Of a stretch of DNA of 5,574 nt, positions 1 through 5,574 are shown one piece after another. A program made the position numbers and the translations under genes. This stretch comes from Oscillospiraceae bacterium. GTDB lineage: Bacteria; Bacillota; Clostridia; Oscillospirales; Ruminococcaceae. Positions within the stretch are counted from its first letter, which is position 1; each line of letters opens with the position of its first letter. The notes under the pieces were generated by a model. That model saw only the letters and a list, made by a program, of their open reading frames with translations, searched no databases and was not told where the DNA came from. The DNA is taken from NCBI GenBank assembly GCA_017483405.1, contig JAFUWP010000402.1, positions 1-5,574 on the forward strand, written 5' to 3'.

Positions 1-2
1 GT

Positions 3-35
3 GACCTTCCTACAGCTAAACAGCTCTAAAATTAA
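3..35 (+). pseudogene. Interrupted 5' end of the signal peptidase gene (two in-frame TAA codons)
   Basis: Read in the signal peptidase frame, these bases give D-L-P-T-A-K-Q-L, stop, N, stop, and then run straight into L-T-R-L-R-Y. From memory, clostridial homologues carry a cytoplasmic leader of the type LPxAxxLxxELxRxRY. The segment fits that pattern in the right order and spacing, with TAA at 27-29 and 33-35 where acidic codons would be expected. I infer that the window opens inside the original gene and that two sense codons have become nonsense codons. Alternatives are chance resemblance, sequencing or assembly error, or a true start further downstream. Confidence 0.45.
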
Positions 36-563
36 CTGACACGACTCCGGTATCAGCAGAAATTTATAAAAAATCTTTGGAATACAGTTTCTTCTCTGAT
101 AGTAACTGCCGCCGCAGCCGTGATTATATCTACATTATTCGTTCCGATACTCCGCGTGACAGGCACAAGCATGACCCCTACCCTGCTGCATGATGAACTG
201 ATAGTCTGCATCAAAAGCAGTGACTTCCATAACGGCGACATCGTGGCATTCTACAACAACAATAAGATACTCCTGAAAAGAGTTATCGGTGTTGGCGGGG
301 ATATCATTGACATTTCCGAAGACGGCATCGTCTCACGCAACGGCGAACCGCTTCAGGAAACTTATGTCAATGAACTGGCACTCGGAGAATGTGACATCGA
401 ACTGCCCTATCAAGTTCCCGATAACCGCATTTTTGTGATGGGCGACCATCGGGCAGTCAGCATCGACAGCAGGTCATCTGCAATAGGATGCATCGCCGAA
501 GAAAATATGATAGGAAAGGTGTTTTTCAGAATCATGCCGATAGAAAAAATCGGGTTCTTTTAA
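36..563 (+). CDS. lepB: Signal peptidase I (S26 family), membrane-anchored, start codon unresolved
   Basis: The product should cleave signal peptides from exported proteins on the outer face of the membrane by a Ser-Lys dyad. The frame is open from CTG 36 to TAA 561-563 (175 codons). Visible in order: a basic leader (LTRLRYQQKFIKN), a membrane helix (about codons 66-155), box B G-T-S-M-T-P-T-L with the nucleophile Ser at 168-170, box D L-L-K-R-V-I-G with the general-base Lys at 276-278, and box E G-D-H-R (441-452) followed by S-I-D-S-R (459-473). All catalytic elements are intact. The first conventional in-frame start, GTG 120, lies inside the membrane helix and has no Shine-Dalgarno sequence, so I doubt it is the true start. 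The start drawn here is only the first codon after the in-frame TAA at 33-35. The gene ends 33 bases before the adhesin and is probably co-transcribed with it. The family call is firm; whether a full-length protein is made is uncertain. Confidence 0.88.
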   Translation: MTRLRYQQKFIKNLWNTVSSLIVTAAAAVIISTLFVPILRVTGTSMTPTLLHDELIVCIKSSDFHNGDIVAFYNNNKILLKRVIGVGGDIIDISEDGIVSRNGEPLQETYVNELALGECDIELPYQVPDNRIFVMGDHRAVSIDSRSSAIGCIAEENMIGKVFFRIMPIEKIGFF

Positions 564-577
564 CAGAATCTCAAAGG

Positions 578-584
578 AAAGGAG
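578..584 (+). promoter_or_regulatory. Shine-Dalgarno sequence for the giant surface protein
   Basis: AAAGGAG lies in the 33-base gap after the signal peptidase stop, 12 bases before ATG 597. The spacing is somewhat long, but no other in-frame start lies nearer, and the protein from ATG 597 begins with a good signal peptide, so the site fixes this start. The gap shows no terminator hairpin and no obvious promoter, which supports co-transcription with the signal peptidase gene. Confidence 0.8.
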
Positions 585-596
585 TGTGACAACAAT

Positions 597-734
597 ATGT
601 ATACCGCATTGACACCAGATGCCAAGCAGAAAAAATTATTTCATAGAGTTGTCGCCCTCATGTTAAGCCTTGGGATGATGCTCAACTGGATTTTGCAGGT
701 GGATTTCACGACATCGGTCATTCGCGCAAATGCC
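597..734 (+). other. Sec signal peptide of the surface protein
   Basis: Residues 1-46 have a basic stretch (K10, K12, K13, H16, R17), a hydrophobic core from about V18 to V35 (VVALMLSLGMMLNWILQV), and a polar stretch ending in R-A-N-A before D47. Ala44 and Ala46 fit the -3/-1 rule, so the likely cut follows A46 (codon 732-734). The n-region is short and has no YSIRK motif. The signal peptidase encoded just upstream is an obvious candidate for the cleaving enzyme, but that pairing is inferred. Confidence 0.85.
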
Positions 735-3700
735 GATGGCGAAAGCGATAATCTTTATTTCAACAGTGTGCAGACAACAATTCCCAGCCCACCGCAGGTT
801 GCAATCACAAATTATGACTATATCATTACTACAAAGGATGAAAAATACACCGGAAACTCCATTGATACACCTCAGCCGGTATTTAATGTGACCGCTTCGC
901 CGGATACTTCGATTGATTTGTCATTAGTCATGAATTATGTTTTTAATAGTCAGTCGGATTTGGATAATATCAAAAATAACGGCGGTTATATCTATTATCA
1001 ACTTCCTACAAATCTGACATTCGACCAAAACTATTTCGGTTCTGGCAGTAAGGTAAAAGACAGAAACTATGCAAATGAAAGATGGGGCGGTGCTGATGTT
1101 CCTTCCGGATATTATTCTATATGGAACGGCGTGAATGATGACGGAACAAAGACAAATCCTCTGCTGGTAATCCGCTTTACTCCGGATTATATCAACTATT
1201 TCTATAATAAAAAATATCTGGAAGGCAGTGTTGAGTTTGACGGCAAAATATATCGCGCTGAAACCATCGAGGGCGACCAGACACTCGATTTCGCAAACGG
1301 CCCTAAAATTCAGGTGGATTTCGCTAAAGATAAAGTCACCATGTATAAAGAAAATGCACAGGCTAAAACAGATACAACTACAGGTGCAAAATATCTCGAA
1401 TGGAAAGTGACTATCACAAATCCTAAAGGACGTACCAACCTGACAGGTTATACGCTGAGTGACCTTCTGAATAATGAAACTTTTGCACTCACCAGTACGA
1501 ATTGTGATGTTTCTCCTTCCGATAGTGGCTATTTTAAAGATGATGGCACATACGTATTCAGCGGAAAAGGCGAAGGAGAGTATCATGAGTACTATACTTT
1601 CACATATCGGCAGGATAACCCGACAGCCGGTACGGATTACACTAATAAAGCTACTTTGAAGAACGGTGATGAAACAGTCACTTCCGAGGCGACAGGCAAG
1701 CTCGAAAATAAACTCCAAGTGGAAAAATCAGGCAAGCCCGATTATCAGGATACAGGGGAACGAAATGATTCCATCAACTGGAAAATCACACTCGAAAATA
1801 AATCTGGTAATTCCCTTTCAGCAGATAAGGTATATCTGGTAGACCCAGCATTCAGAAACTATAAAGACGGTACGCTGAAAGTCGTGGATGCCGATGGGGC
1901 AACCATGTCAGAAGATACGGATTATAAAATTGTTACCGGAAAAGTATTCTATCGTGATGGTAATGGGAATTTAACTGATATTACAGATGTTGGAGGAGCA
2001 GATAGCCTTACAGCTGATACCAATGCTCAGATAATTCTCATAGATGATACTTATTATTATATTACGAAATATGACCTTTCAGATGATGTCATAGTTGTTG
2101 AAGGCGTGCCATATTTTAAAGAGTGGAATGGGAATGCTGACATGAGCAGTCCTGTAAGATATTATAAAATTGATACTAACGAAACAGAGGGCACTACCAA
2201 AGTATACGGGACACGAAAATGGAATACAGAAGACGCATGGGTTATTTCAAATAATAATATCATAAAATCATCTGTTTTGCAGTTCATGGGCGATTCCGCA
2301 ACACCAAGTGCTACAATTACTTATTCAACAGAAGTGACCGGATTGGATAAAACTACTTCAAAAGACGATACCACGTTAAACAGCGTAAGCCAGACAAATC
2401 AGGTTTTTACCGGCAGTACTTCTGAAAGTCCGCCGACAAATACAAGTTACTCCGCATCAGTTGAGTATAAAAATGAATTAGTACTTCTCAAAAAGGAAGC
2501 GGATGACGGTTTCGATGAAGAAACAGAAACTTTCAAGTGGAAAATTAAAGTATATGCCAATGCATCCTATCGCGATGGCGGTCAGGTAAATGTTGACTAC
2601 AACAGTTTAGAAACTATTGACGGCTATACAGTTGAAGATGCCATGTTCAAGAGCTTAACCGAAGAAGAATTGAACAATTCTTTCAACTGTATTATGAATA
2701 ACGGTTCTGAAACAACGGAGTATTGCAAGTATGTGACAATCTCGAAAGTGACTGGTTCAGATACTAAGATTACATTCACAATCGACAAAGATAAAATGGC
2801 AAAGGACGGCAAGACCGGCATTATCAGCGGTATTGAACTGTTCTATAATACAACAGCCGCCAATACGCTCGATAATACGACAAAGGGAGAAGATGGTCTG
2901 ACGGAATATGAAAGGTATCAGAATCATATAGCGGTTACAAAGACCAACACCGCAACCGCACGTAATGAAAACGGCAGTTACAGTTCTTCCGATGGTGTCG
3001 GCATCACCGCGCAGACCAGATATTCCGCTCAAAAAAGCTTTACAGACCAGAAAACGACAATTATCGAACAGGATGTTTCACAGGATACCCAACCCCTGAA
3101 CTGGAAGATTGCTTTGATAAAAGACCAAGGATTCAGCAAGGAATCTGTTGTTCTGGTGGATAATCTAGGCAGTTCTACCACGAAGGATGATGTTTCAGTT
3201 AATACTTCTTCTAAAGTTCTTCATTATATGACATCGGAACAGTTAAATTCAATTGTTCTGAAAGGAAGAACAACGCAGTACGGCACTGAAACAGTAATTG
3301 ACAGCAGTCTGTATACAGTAACCTCGACAAAAACACCAGTTACGGTCGATGGGACAACTACAGAATATATCACAGGATTTCAGATTAGTTTTGAAGAAGG
3401 AATTGATACTGCAAATTATCATTATATTGATGTCACGTATCAGACAACTGCAAACCTGAAAGATGTAGAATCCGGCTGGAAAACGGTATTCACAAACGGA
3501 TGTGATTTCGGCACTCATGCAGAAGATACCGGTATCACCTACGAACATGAAGATAAAACCAAGGCCAAACCGACCACACTGAAAATCAATAAAACATGGA
3601 ATGATAATAATAATGTTTTTCAGACTCGGCCGGAAACCATTCAAGTGAAAGTACTGCAAGCAACAGTCGGCAGTGATGATTGGAAGTATATTTTAGATTC

Positions 3701-5574
3701 CGAAACGGAACAGCCTAAAATATATACAGTTTCTGTAGGCGATAACATGATTATCGGGGATGATTTTCCGCAGTGGAAAGCCGTGACAGAAAACGGCGTT
3801 ACAACTACTGTACGCTATCAGTACAAGATTGAAGAAGTACTGGATGCCGATTCTGCTTATACTGCCGGCGAAGTAGCACCGGTAACAGCAGAGGGAGATA
3901 CCACATATCTGAATCTGACAAACACCCTTACAAAAGCGGTTTACAACAAAACTCCGGATAAATCTTCGATGAATCAATCTGAGATAACCAAAGTCACCGT
4001 TAAGGAAATCGGCGCAGGAAATATCGAAACTGATGTAGATTATTACGTGTTCAAATGGAAGGTGAATTTAAATCTGACGCAGAACACGGCAAGCAGTACC
4101 ATCAGGACGTTTACGGATACCATGCCGAATGGTTTCATCTATCTGACGGATGCGCTTTGTCAGTCTTACTGGAATAACGATGATTATAAAACTGTTTATT
4201 CTTATAAAGACGGTACAAATGCGAAGGCAGGCAATTTCACGGAAGAATATCATTCCGGCGAATCCGTAACGACTTCCGGCAATACGATTACCTTCAAGGT
4301 AAGGGAAAACATCAGCACTATCGAGTATTATACAATCATCCGCACGGATGAATTCGAGAGAGCACTGACAAACGGCACAATCACCAACAAGATTCGTTTG
4401 CAGGAACAAGGCGAAACTGACCATCCGGCAGTAGTTACCATTACAGATGCTCCCGAAGCGGATAACGAAAACATCAAGAAGATGTACAAGGGCGGAAGTC
4501 AGGGAACACTCCGCTATGCATTGGATTTCAATCCGCAGGGAAAGAAACTGTCGAATACAAAATATGTAGACATCACGGATACATTAAAGTATGAGACGGA
4601 CAGTAATGATACTCTGGATAATCTGAAATTCGCTCTGACGAATCTGAAAGTCTATTCCTACAATGCAGACGGCACTTATACAGAACTCAGCAAGAATGAT
4701 TATCGTTATTCTGTAAGTTACTCAACTGTAACGGATGTTCAAAGTTTGACGGTAACATCGGGAGGAAGTGCCAAGAGCTGGATAATCGAAGGATGGGAAA
4801 CTGGAAAAACGGTTACTATTTCTTTTAGTGATGCAGCCAAAGATTATTCACAGTTTTATGTTGAAGAAAAGGACTCATCAAACACTTGGGTTGCTGGAGC
4901 ATATTTCACTGGAAATAGTGGCAGTGGTAGTTACACTTTTACCGTGAATCAAAATACGAGTAGTATTACTGTTACACAGACAGATGGAAGAAATGCTACT
5001 CCAACTGTAAAAGCGAAAACACCCATAAACCTTCCCGAAAGTACTTTAAAAAACACGCCGGCCATACTTCACATCGAAGTGCCCGACCAGAAGTATCTCC
5101 GCATTGAGTATACCTACACTGTAACAGGCTATACCGAAGCAGAAGAAAATTCCAATAACAAGACAAATGTCATCGTTTCCAATACGGCATCTTTCCAGAC
5201 GGAAAATGCCGCCGGATATGACAATTCCAACCGCAATTCCATGAATGTAGACAGCTCCTCGGCAACGTCCAATACAAGAACTTATCCGGAAATCTACAAA
5301 GTGGATGCCAATTCACTTTCGATTGATGAACTGGCGGCGAAATTCAAAGTACTGAAATATGACAAAGACAATAAAAAATGGTTTTATGCAAATGCAATCG
5401 ATACGGTTTCCGGAGATGGTGTAACCGCGCGTGAGATTACATTCGGAACGACAGAATTAGGAAATACCATTGATGTTTCTGAAACTAATTCTCCATCGCT
5501 GGTATTTACCACACCGCCGACTGACGGAAGTACACCCCCGATTACAGCAAATCATAAATTCATTCTGGCTGCAA
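597..5574 (+). CDS. Giant secreted surface adhesin/pilin-like protein with Cna-B and SpaA-type domains (3' end outside window)
   Basis: The frame runs from ATG 597 to the window edge without a stop: 1659 full codons and one extra base. Layout by residue: signal peptide 1-46; N-terminal adhesin-like region about 47-230; beta-sandwich units 1-4, about 237-990; Cna B-type domain about 993-1112; units 5-6, about 1114-1556; SpaA-like domain from about 1562 to the edge. The mature part is rich in Thr, Asn, Asp, Ser, Lys and Tyr with only five Cys, as expected for Gram-positive stalk proteins held by Lys-Asn isopeptide bonds. The C-terminal sortase signal would lie beyond the window, so covalent wall anchoring is inferred from the architecture. 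The signal peptidase gene directly upstream suggests a paired secretion function. The ligand cannot be told from the sequence. Units 2 and 6 are unusually long and contain A+T-richer patches. The surface-protein class is secure; adhesin versus pilus tip or stalk is undecided. Confidence 0.95.
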   Translation, partial: MYTALTPDAKQKKLFHRVVALMLSLGMMLNWILQVDFTTSVIRANADGESDNLYFNSVQTTIPSPPQVAITNYDYIITTKDEKYTGNSIDTPQPVFNVTASPDTSIDLSLVMNYVFNSQSDLDNIKNNGGYIYYQLPTNLTFDQNYFGSGSKVKDRNYANERWGGADVPSGYYSIWNGVNDDGTKTNPLLVIRFTPDYINYFYNKKYLEGSVEFDGKIYRAETIEGDQTLDFANGPKIQVDFAKDKVTMYKENAQAKTDTTTGAKYLEWKVTITNPKGRTNLTGYTLSDLLNNETFALTSTNCDVSPSDSGYFKDDGTYVFSGKGEGEYHEYYTFTYRQDNPTAGTDYTNKATLKNGDETVTSEATGKLENKLQVEKSGKPDYQDTGERNDSINWKITLENKSGNSLSADKVYLVDPAFRNYKDGTLKVVDADGATMSEDTDYKIVTGKVFYRDGNGNLTDITDVGGADSLTADTNAQIILIDDTYYYITKYDLSDDVIVVEGVPYFKEWNGNADMSSPVRYYKIDTNETEGTTKVYGTRKWNTEDAWVISNNNIIKSSVLQFMGDSATPSATITYSTEVTGLDKTTSKDDTTLNSVSQTNQVFTGSTSESPPTNTSYSASVEYKNELVLLKKEADDGFDEETETFKWKIKVYANASYRDGGQVNVDYNSLETIDGYTVEDAMFKSLTEEELNNSFNCIMNNGSETTEYCKYVTISKVTGSDTKITFTIDKDKMAKDGKTGIISGIELFYNTTAANTLDNTTKGEDGLTEYERYQNHIAVTKTNTATARNENGSYSSSDGVGITAQTRYSAQKSFTDQKTTIIEQDVSQDTQPLNWKIALIKDQGFSKESVVLVDNLGSSTTKDDVSVNTSSKVLHYMTSEQLNSIVLKGRTTQYGTETVIDSSLYTVTSTKTPVTVDGTTTEYITGFQISFEEGIDTANYHYIDVTYQTTANLKDVESGWKTVFTNGCDFGTHAEDTGITYEHEDKTKAKPTTLKINKTWNDNNNVFQTRPETIQVKVLQATVGSDDWKYILDSETEQPKIYTVSVGDNMIIGDDFPQWKAVTENGVTTTVRYQYKIEEVLDADSAYTAGEVAPVTAEGDTTYLNLTNTLTKAVYNKTPDKSSMNQSEITKVTVKEIGAGNIETDVDYYVFKWKVNLNLTQNTASSTIRTFTDTMPNGFIYLTDALCQSYWNNDDYKTVYSYKDGTNAKAGNFTEEYHSGESVTTSGNTITFKVRENISTIEYYTIIRTDEFERALTNGTITNKIRLQEQGETDHPAVVTITDAPEADNENIKKMYKGGSQGTLRYALDFNPQGKKLSNTKYVDITDTLKYETDSNDTLDNLKFALTNLKVYSYNADGTYTELSKNDYRYSVSYSTVTDVQSLTVTSGGSAKSWIIEGWETGKTVTISFSDAAKDYSQFYVEEKDSSNTWVAGAYFTGNSGSGSYTFTVNQNTSSITVTQTDGRNATPTVKAKTPINLPESTLKNTPAILHIEVPDQKYLRIEYTYTVTGYTEAEENSNNKTNVIVSNTASFQTENAAGYDNSNRNSMNVDSSSATSNTRTYPEIYKVDANSLSIDELAAKFKVLKYDKDNKKWFYANAIDTVSGDGVTAREITFGTTELGNTIDVSETNSPSLVFTTPPTDGSTPPITANHKFILAA
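735..1290 (+). other. N-terminal adhesin-like region of the surface protein
   Basis: Roughly residues 47-230. The stretch containing Y-I-Y-Y-Q-L-P-T-N-L (about 993-1019) and the later L-E-G-S-V-E-F-D-G (about 1218-1245) resemble strands of the collagen-binding/fibrinogen-binding type first domain of Gram-positive adhesins, where a 'Y-x-L-P' strand is followed by a 'G-x-V-x-F' strand. This region is more aromatic (Tyr, Trp, Phe) than the later units. It is the most likely ligand-binding tip, but the ligand is not recognisable and the domain call rests on general pattern only. Confidence 0.45.
1305..5262 (+). repeat. Six diverged beta-sandwich units of isopeptide-adhesin type within the surface protein
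   Basis: Six units share a Lys-containing first strand, a W-K-[IV] strand, and a final T-N or S-N strand (Q-N in unit 3). Key Trp residues are W269 (codon 1401), W395 (1779), W648 (2538), W836 (3102) and W1154 (4056); unit 6 has R-Y-A at Y1307 (4515) instead. Closing Asn residues are N350, N601, N776, N967, N1264 and N1529. Candidate Lys partners are K244/K246, K377, K632/K633, K813, K1118 and K1294/K1295/K1298. The W-to-N distance is 81, 206, 128, 131, 110 and 222 residues, so units 2 and 6 are enlarged. The units are not DNA-level repeats and have diverged deeply. The Lys-Asn bonds are inferred from related collagen-binding and pilin domains. Confidence 0.6.
3573..3932 (+). other. Cna B-type domain
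   Basis: About residues 993-1112. It opens with L-K-I-N-K-T-W-N-D and continues with R-P-E-T-I-Q-V-K-V-L, a P-Q-W strand, Y-Q-Y-K-I-E-E and a final L-N-L-T-N-T-L. This is the usual order of the Cna B family: K-x-W-x-D, R-P-x-x-I-x-V, W/P loop, Y-x-x-x-E, then T-N-T. Expected isopeptide residues are K999 (first strand), N1109 (codon 3921) and, as the catalytic acid, E1080 (or E1079). In known surface proteins such domains form rigid, protease-resistant stalk segments. Here it lies between units 4 and 5, not at the C-terminal end of the visible part. Confidence 0.85.
5280..5574 (+). other. SpaA-type pilin-like domain, cut by the window edge
   Basis: From about residue 1562 the sequence reads T-Y-P-E-I-Y-K-V-D-A-N-S-L, then E-L-A-A-K-F-K-V-L-K-Y-D, a K-K-W-F-Y strand (W1595, codon 5379) and a late strand near N-H-K-F-I-L-A-A. 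The K-V-D opening with a following A-x-F-x-[VL] strand is the hallmark of SpaA-like prealbumin-fold domains; K1568 (codon 5298) is the expected isopeptide lysine. The closing E-x-x-A-P-x-G-Y and T-N segment would fall just beyond the window. These domains usually come in C-terminal series before a sortase signal. Confidence 0.7.

Noticed and set aside
1..39. Possible tail of an upstream gene read from GTG 1 to TGA 37-39
   Set aside because: The twelve codons show no recognisable motif, while another frame of the same bases gives a plausible signal peptidase leader. An upstream gene ending here is possible but cannot be supported.
120..122. GTG as the start codon of the signal peptidase
   Set aside because: It lies within the membrane helix, with Ala-rich coding sequence and no Shine-Dalgarno sequence upstream. 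Starting here would remove the basic leader and half the helix.
53..241. Antisense ORF opposite the signal peptidase gene
   Set aside because: It overlaps the membrane helix and the catalytic serine region of a well-supported gene and shows no domain.
1228..1659. Small + strand ORFs at 1228-1410 and 1474-1659
   Set aside because: They are out of frame inside the surface protein gene, have no ribosome binding site, and give basic peptides with no recognisable motif.
924..1718. Long antisense ORF (264 codons) opposite the surface protein gene
   Set aside because: It is in codon register with the + strand gene, so it stops only where that gene uses TTA, CTA or TCA, which are infrequent here. 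Its product is Ile/Cys/Phe-rich with no recognisable domain, and the + strand frame has a signal peptide and clear domains.
2757..4424. Antisense ORFs at 2757-3032, 3249-3659, 3693-3977 and 4068-4424
   Set aside because: All are in the same antisense register and owe their openness to the codon use of the + strand gene. Their Cys-rich, low-complexity translations match no family I know.

Overview
The window looks like a cell-surface adhesin locus from a Gram-positive, gut-type member of the Clostridia; the signal peptidase resembles what I recall of Ruminococcus/Oscillospiraceae/Lachnospiraceae homologues. That assignment rests on remembered sequence style and moderate-to-low G+C, not on a search. 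All convincing genes are on the + strand, and coding sequence covers nearly the whole window.

Layout. (1) Positions 1-563 hold a type I signal peptidase (family S26). It has an N-terminal membrane helix, the catalytic Ser (168-170) and Lys (276-278), and the GDHR/SIDSR box. Its 5' end is abnormal. No ordinary start codon precedes the membrane helix, and two in-frame TAA codons (27-29, 33-35) interrupt what reads like the normal cytoplasmic N-terminus. (2) After a 33-base gap with a strong Shine-Dalgarno sequence, an ORF begins at ATG 597 and stays open to the right edge: 1659 complete codons, no stop. It encodes a very large secreted surface protein with a signal peptide (cleavage near residue 46), an N-terminal adhesin-like domain and six diverged beta-sandwich units. 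Each unit has a W-K-I/V (or R-Y-A) strand and ends in a T-N or S-N strand. A Cna B-type domain lies between units 4 and 5, and a SpaA-type pilin-like domain is cut off by the window end.

The two genes probably form one transcription unit. The inferred logic is a dedicated signal peptidase made together with the giant adhesin or pilin-like substrate it processes or helps export. The sortase signal, further B domains and any sortase gene would lie to the right and are not visible.

The main points of interest are the two nonsense codons at the front of the signal peptidase gene, the sixfold pattern of putative isopeptide units, and two units (2 and 6) about 100 residues longer than the rest, each with an A+T-richer patch that suggests intragenic insertion or recombination. 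I see no RNA gene, CRISPR array, transposon or terminator.
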